From positions 124,001-188,000 of the forward strand of contig JAOTON010001678.1 of assembly GCA_034440635.1 (NCBI GenBank): a DNA stretch of 64,000 bases, read 5' to 3'. A model generated the notes under the pieces. It was not told the DNA's origin. It ran no database searches and saw nothing but the letters and a program-made list of their open reading frames with translations. Positions 12,360 to 23,279 of the stretch are shown here, piece by piece; position 1 is the first letter of the stretch; the number at the start of each line of letters is the position of its first letter. The position numbers were made by a program, and so were the translations under genes. Origin of the DNA: Lepas anatifera (Eukaryota > Arthropoda > Thecostraca > Lepadidae).

Positions 12360-14601
12360 CCCATTAACGCCCAGCGGTCATTTTTGTCCTCTGACTTTGA
12401 CAGGCTGCAGAATCGGTACCAGTGAAGTGATCTTCATGTTTATGATATGGATGTGTGTTTCAGAGCGTGACCAAGCTGGAAAAATGTATTTGAAAATTCT
12501 AGGTTTTTATGGGACGATTTTGGTGGAACTTATTTTGGCGAGGTTTTGGTCACCGTGAGATAGCTCTGCAAATTTTGTTTCTCGCAATAACATATGGAAA
12601 GCTGAAAAGGGTTTGCATGATTGACATTAAGCCAAGACCACTAGGAGTCAGATGGTGAAGAAGGAGAAAGATTTTCTTGAACGGCTTTGCCATGAGACAT
12701 CGTCAAATATGAAGCGGACAAAAATGACCCGCTGGGCGTTGCGGACATCTGCGGGCCGCTGAAAATGAGGAAAAGGATGTGTCCTGTCCTCCCGTCTGGT
12801 GCGTTAGGTGCACAATGTTACCTAGAGGGAAGGGAGGCATTGTGGGTCCTGCGAATGCGGGTTGCCAGTTTATATATTTTTCATCAAATTTGAAGATTTT
12901 TAGTGCAATGTCGATACGTTTGGAAACTTTGAAGTTCATGAAATGCTTCCTACCGTTTTCGGGGTCTGTCTTATTTTGGGAATGATTATCACATAATTTT
13001 AACGGAAACATGCAAGATGGTTCCAGTATTTTGCAAAGGCGTTGTCAAATACAATTTTTAGGGGTTTTGAAAACTTATCGAAATTTTAGCACTGACTAAA
13101 AGCTAGCAGAGCCTTGTCTTTTCCCCTTGATGTATTGTGTGTAGTGGATGGAGAGAATAGAGAACAGTAGCGGATTGAGGACTTCATTGGGTGGTGGGGG
13201 GGGTTAGGGGGTCTCGAGCCTCCCCGCCATGGCCTCGGAACAGCCCTCAGTAATGCATTTAGGTACTATAGGCACACTGACATTTCGGTAGGGGGGCTTG
13301 AGCCTTCCTAGCCCCCTTGTGTCCACTAATGATTGAAAGCCAATGACCAGCTGACAAAAATGAGTTGAAAATTATCTGGCCGCCGCGCTGGTTTGTTTTG
13401 ACGAGATGGTGCAGTGTCAAATGTCTGGAGCAGTATAAAACGGGTGAAACCTTGGGAAGTTCTAGAACTTCTGCCTAAAACGCAACTAGCACTATTTTTG
13501 CTTGGTTCTAGTCAAGTGAATCTACCATGAGTGAACATCCCGGGGTTAGGAGGAGGGGTCAAGACCTGCCTGTAATTTTTGTTCCCACAGACTTTGTCTA
13601 GGGCTTGGATTGCAGTGCCAGCGTTAAACCATCCAGAACCCCTCCTGGATCGAGAAGAAATCTCCAGCCATGGAGACATAAAAATATCGAAAGCATAGTT
13701 GTTAGCAATACCACAGATCAAATGTTTTGCAGGAAAAGAAGCAAAATAAGTTGTTTTAAGTGCGCAAGATAGCGGAGTGGATCAAGTGCATATCATAATC
13801 ACACCATCACAAAATATATTAGTCATGAGGATGAGAAAGATGATGAGCTGACCAGCGTTACAATGACCAGTGGCGTGCCTGGAAATGTGGAGGTTCACAT
13901 TTATGCACCTATGAAGCGCGCTACTTGTTCCAAAGAAAAGTTGGAAAGATGGAAATGGACCCGTTTGGAGATTTGGAGATTAATCAAGCTAATGTGCACC
14001 GCGTGGGGAGCTAAGGATTGAGTTTTCAAAACTTTTCATCTGTATGCTGAATATTACGATTTCTCGTTGAAAGCTCAGTGAGCATCAGTCACAAAGTCTG
14101 GGAGGCGGAGAAGGAAGGGGGTAGAGACAAAAGAAACAGTCTCCCAAAATCTTTTATATTCACAAATATTCTTAAAATGCTATGATGTTCACAATTTTAG
14201 TCTATCCCCGCAAATCATCAGTCTAGGTTAACCACGTTTGTATACTATTTGCAAATATGCTGTTAGTGTTGTCTTTCATTAAACCTTAAGAGCATAGAAC
14301 TATCTAAACATTTTACTATGGCCTATATACAAGAGGAAATAAAACACTTTACAGAACTGCAGTAAAAGCGATGCGCATTGGGCCGCTGAGTGCGGTGACA
14401 GCGCCGCCCGGGAGCCGGCCGCGCAGTGCCAGCCGATGTCCCAAACGCCCAGCGGGTCATTTTTGTCCGGTGTCATATCTCAGAATCTAAAAGTGGTATC
14501 GATTTAAAACTTTAGGAACATCTTATTGGGCATATTCTAAGCACAGGAAAACATTTGTTTCGCCAATTTGAAAGCTGTAACTAGGTGCGGGCGTTAATGG
14601 G
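12360..14601. mobile_element. piggyBac-like nonautonomous element A, copy 1
   Basis: It is flanked by TTAA on both sides (12356-12359 and 14602-14605). The ends form terminal inverted repeats CCCATTAACGCCC / GGGCGTTAATGGG. Subterminal CAGCGG-TCATTTTTGTCC occurs near both ends, as is common in piggyBac-type families. At 2242 bp it contains no recognisable transposase. It interrupts the LINE endonuclease. A second copy at 51263-53500 matches along its whole length. Confidence 0.92.
13165..13327 (-). mobile_element. hAT-type MITE inside piggyBac-like copy 1
   Basis: An inverted member of the CAGTGGCGGAT MITE family, recognised from CAGTAGCGGATTGAGGACTTC at one end and the CCACT end at the other, with the internal CGGAACAGCC and GACATTTCGG blocks. 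The same insertion is present in copy 2 of the host element. Confidence 0.8.
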
Positions 14602-15061
14602 TTAAGCTTTGTTCCTTCATTACATCAGTCAAAATTTTGGTGGCTGCTGTAATGCGAAAGTTCTTATTGGAAGTGTCCCGATGCGTTAGGTGAACGTTTA
14701 AGTCCCCACAAAGGAGTACATGACACTTATCTATCTCGGACACGATCTCAAGTTTTTCTTTTATCTGATGAAAAAACTCTACTTGCAAATTATTCCGATT
14801 TTTGTGCGGCGTATAAGCAGCAAATAACTTAATTTTGCATTTGTCATATTCAATATCAGCTACTATAAGTCTTCCATCATCTGACGCATATCCGAGCTTA
14901 ATTGTGCCTATCCCCTGGAGGGATCTGGGTACCAGTACTGAAACTCCACTTTCGTTAACACTTACGCCATGTGATAACAATATTTGTGAGCCCCACTCCG
15001 ACTGCCAAAAGGACATATCGCGAGGACAAAATACTCGCAAGGCTCGCAACCGATTCTCCAC
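14594..15061 (-). pseudogene. LINE ORF2 endonuclease domain, main part
   Basis: An exonuclease-endonuclease-phosphatase fold is recognisable from SEWGSQILLSHG, SGVSVLVP, AAYTPHKNR and HVLLCGDLNVHL, the last being the conserved GDxN motif. The domain continues beyond the inserted element around 12350-12160 with SRIDYIIASKHL and SIFSDHSLL (the SDH motif) in a shifted frame. The N-terminal catalytic glutamate region is missing. Confidence 0.85.
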
Positions 15062-15587
15062 TGATGACGTCCGCTCGCATCATCAGTATCATATTGTGTC
15101 AATCGCAATCGTGAATCGCAATTCACGTCAATCACACTCTCGGTTCGCCCTTCCGTCTATTCACCGATTTGCGAAGCAATGGTGCGAAAACTGAACAGCA
15201 GACGGGGCCACGGAAGTCATTTTTATTAAGTAGTCGAAAAGTGATGCATACGCCTGAAGTAAATCAAACAATGTCAAAATTTTATCTTGCGAAGATATCA
15301 TTGATATTTATTGTGATGAGTGCGTGGGAGAGGAAGTGTGATGCTTGTTGCGATCATTGCCGTCAAGGTCGTGTCTTCAGCCGAGGCTTTGCACTGTGCA
15401 GAGCGACAGCAGCCCATGGTACCAGTAAGCGAGCAAGTAAGCCCGAGTCTTGCGAATGCGAACGGATTTGCGGATGACGCGAGCGGGCGGACCGTATGGA
15501 TGAAAATGCTGCGGAAACGCTTTGAATAGGCCTTTAGCATACCGGTCGGGTCGGGTCATGTTGTGTCACTCATATGTAAGATAATGA

Positions 15588-15692
15588 GAGAGAGAGAGAG
15601 AGAGGGAGAGAGAGGTGTGAGTGAGTGAGTGAATGAATGAATGAATGAGTGAGTGAGTGAGTGAGTGAGTGAGTGAGTGAGTGAGTGAGTGA
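15588..15692. repeat. (GAGA)n and (GAGT/GAAT)n microsatellite
   Basis: GAGA units are followed by GAGT and GAAT tetranucleotides up to about 15692. Confidence 0.95.
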
Positions 15693-15917
15693 GACCTTGC
15701 GGGAGCGTAGACCACGATATAGACCTCTAGATATGTATTGTTTTATCCTAAAATAAAACCTTTTGTATTTAAATCATCGATGCAGGTCACTTAATTTTAT
15801 TCGTCAACTACCTCACACTCGCAAGTCATCTACCAAATAAAAAAGTACGTCTAATGCACTAAATACCAACATGTACTCCCCGGGCATTCACACTACGGGA
15901 GTGGCCGGCCTAATCTC

Positions 15918-16072
15918 CATTGGCGGATACAATGAGGGGTTAGGGGCTTACCTCCCTCCCGAAATGTAAGAAATCCTATAGTTAATGCATAGCATGGGGC
16001 CGTTCCGAGGCAATGGCAGGGGAGGCTGAAGCCCCTTATCCTCCCCCAAATGAATTCCTCGATTCGCCACGG
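15918..16072 (+). mobile_element. hAT-type MITE, CAGTGGCGGAT family
   Basis: Ends CATTGGCGGATACA... and ...GATTCGCCACGG form a degenerate inverted repeat. They are flanked by CTAATCTC and CTAATATC, an 8-bp target duplication with one mismatch. It is 155 bp, has the family's internal GTTAATGCATAG and GGCAATG-C-GG blocks, and lies just downstream of the klingon-like gene. Confidence 0.85.
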
Positions 16073-16237
16073 CTAATATCCAACGATTATATCGTCTTCG
16101 GACGCTTCCTGTGATAGGCTTCGAGACCTGGCTGTCAGAATACCCCTTCACTAGCCAAGGCTCTGAATAGCGGCCTTCTGATGCTGACTCAGCCAGGCTG
16201 GGATAAACGGACGGTGACAGGGGGAAGTGGTGGTGCA

Positions 16238-16396
16238 CAGTGGCGGATACAAGGGGGGGCTAGGAGCTCAAGGCCCCTCGAAATGTCCGAGAGCGAATAG
16301 TTAATACTTCAGCGGAGGCTGTTCCACGGCAATGACACGGGAGGCTCGAGCTCCATAGACCCCGCCCCCCGAAATGAAGTCCTGGATCCGCCACTG
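16238..16396 (+). mobile_element. hAT-type MITE, CAGTGGCGGAT family
   Basis: Near-perfect ends CAGTGGCGGATACA / GGATCCGCCACTG, flanked by GTGGTGCA and GTGATGCA (8-bp duplication, one mismatch); 159 bp. It is a close relative of the copy 166 bp upstream. Confidence 0.88.
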
Positions 16397-16542
16397 GTGA
16401 TGCACCATGATGGGTAATGAGTTGCAGCGACTTACGTTGGTCGTCTTCTTACACTAAAACTGGGTTCATTTAGAATGAAGAGAAAGCTTGCAAATCTTAG
16501 ATAAAGTTAAACATTATTAGATAATTATAGCCTATTCTACGT

Positions 16543-16565
16543 TTTATTCTTCATCTAGGTTTATT
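16543..16565 (-). terminator. candidate polyadenylation signals of the klingon-like gene
   Basis: On the gene strand AATAAA occurs at 16543-16548 and again at 16560-16565, about 320-345 nt after the stop codon. No other strong signal was noticed closer to the stop. Assignment to this transcript is inferred from position only. Confidence 0.5.
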
Positions 16566-16887
16566 GTTCATTCAACGCTTGTAAGCAGCATTATTTCTCC
16601 AATAACAGCTCAAGTCACTTTCAATACAAAACCTATGGCATACAAAACTTAGTCGCAAATATATATCAGAAATAAATACAAAAATGAGGTGAGAAGGCGC
16701 TGCTTTTCGATATAAAACATTCACACACACAGCAAAATATAATCGCAGTCACAAATTTTTAAATCCGTCCTCGTTCATGCATTTCAGTTAACCGCTCGCC
16801 AACATATTGTAAAGCTACATCTAGTTGTGAGGAACCCTTCGTTCACGCACTGAACAGCTGGACTCGAGACTCACCCTACTTGGAGGC

Positions 16888-16988
16888 TCAGCCGGCACCC
16901 CGGAGCACCACTCCAGCGAGGATGAAGAACAGGTGGAAGTAAAACGTTATTCCGGAGCCCACGTTGGTCAGACTTCGAGACTCCAGCG
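16888..16988 (-). CDS. klg: klingon-like terminal exon: GPI-anchor signal and stop
   Basis: The acceptor CTGCACCGCCAG follows a C-rich pyrimidine tract and lies just before 16988. The exon enters in phase 1, so the G of the previous exon completes an alanine codon. It encodes ALESRSLTNVGSG, then a hydrophobic stretch ITFYFHLFFILAGVVL and a short RGAG end before TGA at 16888-16890. Small residues followed by a terminal hydrophobic run with no cytoplasmic tail is the classical GPI-attachment signal, and Klingon is known to be GPI-linked. The likely omega site is in the NVGSG segment. Confidence 0.85.
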
Positions 16989-17341
16989 CTGGCGGTGCAG
17001 AGCGGGGCGGGGGGGGCGAATTCAGTCTGAGTTTTCTGAATACCTGCATGCACCGGGGGCTTAACAACACACCAACGGCCAAGGTTATACGACCCAAGGC
17101 AGCAAGCTTTGGCAATAATCAAATCTGATTCAGGAGAGTTACTGAGACTTGAGCCCGAGCTATATTCGTCAGAAAACAGACACTCAGAACTATGTACTAA
17201 GTCACCCATCACTCTTGTGAGGAAGCTTTGCACAATCCGGCAGGACATAATTAAAAAAAACAGCAATATACGCAAAGAAACTGTTCGCCCCCTGCAGATG
17301 ACCGAAAAGTGGAATGTGCCTGCCTCTACCAATGAAAGAAA

Positions 17342-18199
17342 AGTGGCAAGTGTCTGAGATGCCTCACCTCTGCCGGTGGTAGAGAAGTGGAAGGTGTCTG
17401 AGTCGCCTCACCTCTGCCGATGGTAGATAAGTGGACAGTTTCTGTGATGCCTCACCTCTGCCGATGGTAGAGAAGTGGAAGGTGTCTGAGACGCTTCACC
17501 TTTACCGGTGGTAGAGAAGTGGAAGGTGTCTGAGTCGCTTCACCTCTGCCGATGGTAGAGAAGTGGAAAGTGTCTGTGACGCCTCACCTCTGCCGATGGT
17601 AGAGAAGTGGAAGGTGTCTGAGACGCCTCACCTCTGCCGATGGTAGAGAAGTGGAAGGTTTCCGAGATGCCTCACCTCTGCCGATGGTAGAGAAGTGGAA
17701 GGTGTCTGGGTCGCCTCACCTCTGCCGATGGTAGAGAAGTGATAGATGTCCGAGATGCCTCACCTCTGCCGATGGTAGAGAAGTGAAAGGTGTCTGGGTC
17801 GCCTCACCTCTGCCGATGGTAGAGAAGTGGAAGGTGTCTGAGACGCTCCACCTTTGCCGGTGGTAGAGAAGTGGAAGGTGTCTGAGTCGCTTCACCTCTG
17901 CCGATGGTAGAGAAGTGGAAAGTTTCTGTGACGCCTCACCTCTGCCGATGGTAGAGAAGTGGAAGGCGTCTGAGACGCTTCACCTCTGCCGATGGTAGAG
18001 AAGTGGAAGGTGTCTGAGTCGTCTCACCTCTGCCGATGGTAGAGAAGTGATAGGTGTCCGAGATGCCTCACCTCTGCCGATGGTAGAGAAGTGGAAGGTG
18101 TCCGAGACGCCTCACCTCTGCCGATGGTAGAGGAGCGGAAGGTGTCCGAGACCCTCTCACCTCTGCCGATGGTAGAGAAGTGGAAGGTGTCTGAGACGC
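17342..18199 (-). repeat. 44-bp minisatellite made of FN3 exon end plus 5' splice site (about 19 copies)
   Basis: About 19 tandem copies, most 44 bp apart (a few 43-45). On the gene strand the unit is the exon end coding VSDTFHFSTIGR plus the donor AGAG|GTGAGGC. The first copy, at 18161, is the true junction; the others extend into the intron towards the GPI exon. Most keep GGTGAG, a few have GGTGAA or GGTGGA, and one early copy is near-degenerate around 17300-17350. The unit length shifts the frame by two except for the first 45-bp step. The open frame ends near 18024, so distal donors would give truncated proteins. Confidence 0.95.
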
Positions 18200-18371
18200 G
18201 GCTCCAGCCGTGCTTGTTCTTGGCCTGGATGTGGAGGTCGTAGGCAGTGGCCGGCGTGAGGCCTCGCAGCGTCACCTGCTGCTGGAAGTGGATCTGGTTG
18301 TGCGGTACGCGGCCCGTGGTGGGCACCAGCACCTCCTTCCAACGTCCGGCGCTCTCGCTGGTCGAGTTGAT
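18161..18371 (-). CDS. klg: klingon-like exon: fibronectin III domain, second half
   Basis: The acceptor GTTTTGGTAAGCAG lies before 18371 and the donor GGCAGAG|GTGAG after 18161; length 211 nt, phase 0 in and phase 1 out. Seventy residues start INSTSESAGRWKEVLVP and include QQQVTLRGLTPATAYDLHIQ and AKNKHGWSRVSDTFHFSTIGR. Klingon has RGLDPDQHYEAKVQSRNRYGWS followed by FVFSTSS. The final ~37 nt plus 7 nt of intron form the unit of the 44-bp array that follows. Use of the next donor, at 18116, would add exactly 45 nt (residues GERVSDTFRSSTIGR) without breaking the frame. Confidence 0.93.
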
Positions 18372-19664
18372 CTGCTTACCAAAACAGAACCGGGAGGATA
18401 ATAAACCACACTTAATATCCGACGGTATTGCTTAACACTTCAAGTTTGAAAACTATCGACAGCTACTTCATTCTGCGATAATTTTCCAGTCAGAGATGAG
18501 GAAGTTGCAGAATAGGTTTCCAGTTTGTACTAAAAATATTTTGGGTCTCTCATGTAATTAAGAAGATCTCCAAGGGAAAACCATAATTGAGGCGTCTCAT
18601 ATTTGAGTAGCTATTCAGAACTGAAGCATATTTCTCGACAAGAGTTTCCACTCAAAGCGCCTGTACTCTAATCAAAGGAAACCTTTCAGAAGGAATGACA
18701 ATGAATGGCTATTTTGAGCGAGAAAAATAGATACGACACTCACTGAAGCTGAACTAGTTGGTGACAAAGTTTTCCAACGCAAAACTGGCTAATTCTTCGC
18801 TTTTTGCACAACATTGCAATGCTATTTTCTGTGGGCAAAGAGCAGGAGAATACCTTTGCAAGAAAAAACTAAAACAGTGAGATTTAACAAGAGTATTCGA
18901 TATCTTCCACAAAAGGAGCTTTATTTAGAGGGCCCGAAGCTTCAAAGCGCGCTGTATCTATAGAAACACAATTTCCTTCCCACTGCGGAAGCATCGATTG
19001 TTATGAAAAAGGATTTCAGTAAGCACACCACTAAACAGTTCCTTTTCCTGACAGCTACACGCGTGGGCACTGGGCATAATATTTGGAATCTTTGCCACCA
19101 AACAGGGTCTTAGCTTAAATGTATCGATAGATTTCAGTATGAATGGGGATTTTTCCCATACATCATCAGTTCGTGGTCCAACAAGATTGGCACGCTGTGA
19201 TGCTTCCTTTAAAGGATCGGAACGTGTTTTTCGTATCAAGGAGTTTCACGCAATAAATAGAGCTTAAAGAAAGCAAATCTAAAATTACAAATACACACCA
19301 AAACAGCTACAAATGCCTGAAACCCCCTAGGAAACGCCCCATCTACATTTTCCGTACGTTAGCCCCATTCTTATGGAGGTGTTTTTGCCGTCGGCGTAAT
19401 TTGTGGGCGGAGCAAAAAGGGAGGCGGGGTGAGTGCAGAGAATGACCAGATACCCAGCTGGTCTTCGGCGGCACCCATTAGTCAATTATTGGGCGCCCGG
19501 CTGACCTTTGTTTACAGACAGGCCGTCTCGGTCTCCGAGAACAGCCTGAAACGCATCCGGGAGAAGAAAAGATTAGAAACCAATTTGAGTTGAAAACCAG
19601 CGAGAGAGATCAACTGTCTCACTTGTTTATCAATAAAATATTGGCCTTTCCGCGAGTCATTTAC
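18372..19664. other. intron between the two FN3 exons
   Basis: AT-rich sequence of about 1.3 kb with no recognisable mobile element or coding frame. It is the only longer intron of the gene in which I see no repeat structure. Confidence 0.6.
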
Positions 19665-19792
19665 CTTCGCCTTTCGGTAGGCAATCTTGTACTCGGTGAC
19701 TGAGCTGTAGCTCTTGACCTTCCACGCGAGGTCGTACGACTCAGCATCTCCGTCCATCGGTGGGCTCACCACCTGAACTTTGTCGGCGACGC
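19665..19792 (-). CDS. klg: klingon-like exon: fibronectin III domain, first half
   Basis: The acceptor CTCTCCGGCAG lies before 19792 and the donor GCGAAG|GTAAAT after 19665; length 128 nt, phase 1 in and phase 0 out. It encodes 42 residues including VVSPPMDGDAESYDLAWKV (B-strand FN3 tryptophan) and TEYKIAYRKAK. Klingon has the same SPP...WAV...EEYKLSFRK pattern here. The donor GTAAAT is weaker than the others in this gene. Confidence 0.92.
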
Positions 19793-22070
19793 CTGCCGGA
19801 GAGTATAGAAGGTCAAAAGTCACGTGTTTCACCAGAAGTGCTGCTCTTGATTAGACACAGGAGTTCATAAATCGTGAGAAGTTTGACGCTGACGAAGATC
19901 CTACAGTTTTCTAAGGTCGGCACATTGATCTTCAAGCTTACCTGCCTAAATGCTGACGCAAAACAAGGAAATTCTGAATCAGTCAAAATCAGTCAAAATC
20001 AATTAAGCTGATATTTTGACAGATTTTGCAGTGCTGCTTTGAGGAACTTGATTATACATTGATATAATGTTTCATTTGGAATACCTCATCGAATCCAGGA
20101 TAAAAATATCATATATTCGGGCACAGCCCTTCATCAGAATCTTCTTGTAAGAGATGCTTGAAAAAATAGTCATTTGACCAATTGGTTCATCATATGATGA
20201 CCAGCCCCGAATCGAGTTCTTTACAAACCCTCCCGTATTGGTTCTTGAGAATTGAGCACAGTGGCAACACTAACCTATGGATCGTACCCACAATGTGGCA
20301 AGTTCAGACCAGTAGCGTCACAGCAAACCTTTTTCGTTTATATAAGACAGCATGGATATCCAAACATGGTCTGGATCCACCACTTTAAGGTCAGCCAGAT
20401 ACCTGTGTGGCCAACTGGAGACCCTGGTAACAAGAAGAGCTTATGATGATCAGCACCAGCAGGCACCCTGTGGCCAGCAGGGCCACAGGGTGCTTCTTCA
20501 GAGTTCCTAGGGCAGCACGTGTCTAACTGGCTCTAAGTGGACCTGACCCGCTGCACGGTGTAACATTCATCCTCGGCTGATCACAGGGGCCCGGCAGTGG
20601 GCACTGCAATCCGTGCAATTTCTTCGGCTGTGACCAGTGACGCCCGCTTTTACTATAGGGGACCAGGCCAGGAGTATAAACTTTTAAAATTGATTTGGGG
20701 TGCCGAAATTTGAACAATGTCACTAGCCACATTATTAATATATAATATATCAAAATAAAGTGCGTTATACTCTTACGACAGTCCTGTTGAACAGCATAAA
20801 ACCAATTTCAAATTCTTAGAATAAAAACTGGTGAATTTTTAGGATGTCTTCACACCACTTCGACGTACGGATACACCCGAGTACGGATGCACGGGTTTTG
20901 GGATCCCCAAAAATATGTAAATCCACACCCCTAGCCCGGACTGAGATCACTGGGAGACCGTGGTTGTGAATAGGCTCCTAACATTAATGTGCACACTTCT
21001 CTGCTTGCAGGGGGCCCGCAATTTAGCAGGGTTCCGACAGACCACGTGGTGGTCTGCAATTACTGTAGGGGACCCGACCATGAGCACAACGGCGCAACTG
21101 TGCGAAAGGGCCCGCAACTATGGTAGGGCCGCAGGGCGCCCGAAGTTGTGATAAAGGTTCTGGCTTCAGCCATGGGTAGCCCGAAATTTTGGAAGGATTC
21201 TGGTCGCGTCACAGTATAAGGGGGAGGCTCTAGCCAAATGTGCGTGACTTTGCGCCCCTAGAAGAGCTTTGTCTGAATACGCAATCACTGAACTTGCCCA
21301 ATTTTCCATATTGGGCTCTAGAAGATTGGCTGAATAACATATTATCAAGTTTATATTTTACCAAATGCGTATGGATGCTTCAAATCATTAGCTGTACCAC
21401 TGGTCACTAACTCATGTCAATTCATTCTGTTACACTTTACCATGTCTCCAACGATCGAAGGCTCCTTTACCAGCAAACTACCATTCGCGATTGCACAGAG
21501 CGAGACTTTTGTGATTAAAGTGGCGGTTTGGTTTAGGTGGATCTAGTATTTTCGAAGGGACGAGACACTTCGGTCAGAAAGTGCCATTTGGGTCTGGAGA
21601 AACTACGGGAGTATATAGTATCATACTATTCTGATTACCATCCTCATAGCGACGACATTGGAAGAGACACTTCGATTAACCGGAAACGCTCGATAAATAT
21701 AAATACAAATACTGGAGGGAGGCGTCAATTGGGCCTGGACGAGGCGCCATTTAGATCACGGGCACCAGCTATTAAGGTAAGAGGGGCGCCAAATTGCAAT
21801 ATAGGCGCCGGTTGTTCGAGCGGCGGGAGGGGGAGGGGCACCTACCCTTTGTCCTCGCTCCCTGGATCTGCTTACACGATTAGGGAACAAATCACATCGT
21901 TTCTAGAAAATCCCTCCAGATTCCTAGCTTAATAGGAAATATATAGCAATCGCAAGGCACGACCATTGACCGATCGTTGACGACAGATAGACAGACAGAC
22001 AAACAGACAGGGTGCTCATTTATCCCAGATACATGAGCAGCCTCGGTACCAAGGCCCACGGTACGCACCA
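19793..22070. other. start of the Ig3b-FN3a intron, gene-poor
   Basis: AT-rich sequence without recognisable coding potential. A perfect 13-bp hairpin lies at 20463-20493. A G-rich stretch around 21770-21890 resembles the right part of a hAT-type MITE, but I could not fix both ends. Confidence 0.5.
20463..20493. repeat. perfect 13-bp inverted repeat, 5-nt loop
   Basis: GCACCCTGTGGCC (20463-20475), loop AGCAG, then the exact reverse complement (20481-20493). GC-rich and able to form a stable hairpin. Confidence 0.95.
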
Positions 22071-22077
22071 TCACGTC

Positions 22078-22806
22078 CAGACGAAATATGGCGCGGACAA
22101 GACAAAATGTGGCGCGGACAAGACGAAATATGGCGCGGACAAGACGAAATGTGGCGCGGACAAGACGAAATGTGGCGCGGACAAGACGAAGTATGGCGCG
22201 AACAAGACGAAATGTGGCGTGACAAGACGAAATATGGCGCGGACAAGACGAAACATGGCGCGCACAAGACGAAATATGGCGCGGACAAGACGAAATATGA
22301 CGCGCACAAGACGAAATGTGGCGCAGACAAGACGAAATGTGGCGCAGACAAGACGAAATGTGGCGCAGACAAGACGAAATGTGGCGCGGACAAGACGAAA
22401 TATGGCACGCACAAGACGAAATATGGCGCGGACAAGACGAAATATGGCGCGGACAAGACGAAATATGGCGCGCACAAGACGAAATGTGGCGCAGACAAGA
22501 CGAAATGTGGCGTAGACAAGACGAAATATGGCGCGGACAAGACGAAATATGGCGCGGACAAGACGAAATATGGCGCGCACAAGACGAAATGTAGCGCAGA
22601 CAAGACAAAATATGGAGCGGACAAGACGAAATATGGCGCGGACAAGACGAAATATGGCGCGCACAAGACGAAATGTAGCGCAGACAAGACAAAATGTGGC
22701 GCGGACAAGACGAAATGTGGCGCGGACAAGACGAAATGTGGCGCGGATAAGACGAAATGTGGCGCGGACAGGACGAAATATGGCGCGAACAAGACGAAAT
22801 ATGGCA
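22078..22806. repeat. 21-bp minisatellite, about 34 copies
   Basis: Tandem units of 21 bp based on AAGACGAAATATGGCGCGGAC, with mostly single-base variants (ATATGG/ATGTGG, GCGGAC/GCGCAC/GCAGAC); one unit near 22219 has lost bases. Because the period is a multiple of three and stop codons are absent, long open frames exist on both strands (heptads such as WRGQDEM or ISSCPRH). These are products of the period. It lies in the Ig3b-FN3a intron. Confidence 0.97.
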
Positions 22807-23279
22807 ACACGAAACGTACCGTTGCAAGAAGAAAATCAGGGGTTGCGCTCCGGCTTTTAGCCTATGCCAAAATGGCAACCTCAGATCTGGCATTCACCAT
22901 GGTGATGACGTCAGCGATCGCCTAGAGTTGCTTAGCAACGCATTGTCGCTGAGCATTGTAGAAGACGGGGCTATCAGGAGATAAGTTGCGTGTTAGGGGC
23001 AATAATACTGTTTTTTGAGGACGTGGGGTTATAAATTTTGGGTCTACCCTCGCCAGATGCATCTTGAAACCGTAAAACACTCCACGATCCGTAGTCGATT
23101 CTCATTGAATGAGTGGGCGGCTCCACCTTGAGAGCAATTGCTGACGTCACAAACGTAAAAGTCTCTAGAAACAGAGGTTGCCATTTTTTGAGAGGGGGCG
23201 TTCTACCTATACATTTAAAGGCCTTGAAGAAAATGAAGTGTATTGGAAGGAAGCATTCACATTAGCTCATACGATTCTA

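Larger units (their letters stand above)
9130..15061 (-). mobile_element. Tx1/L1-type LINE, 5'-truncated, decayed and interrupted
   Basis: Minus-strand ORF2 of a non-LTR retrotransposon in order: AP endonuclease (15061-14594, then 12355 to about 12160 after the nested element), linker region (12086-11373), reverse transcriptase (11261-10551), C-terminal region with a CCHC-like CNNC...HLFLEC motif (10371-9406), and the final C-terminus (9399-9154) in another frame. It lacks the N-terminus of the endonuclease and any ORF1. A 2.24-kb TTAA element sits inside the endonuclease. Confidence 0.88.

Noticed and set aside
21520..21890. Possible additional hAT-type MITE with GGATCTAG / CTGGATCTGC ends
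   Set aside because: The ends are suggestive but I found no convincing 8-bp flanking duplication.
22078..22806. CRISPR-like array
   Set aside because: Units are contiguous with no unique spacers, and the context is eukaryotic.
21892..22925. Long frames on both strands (ISSCPRH, MWRGQDE, TRRNMAR repeats)
   Set aside because: Products of the 21-bp period; mutually overlapping on both strands and inside an intron of the klingon-like gene.
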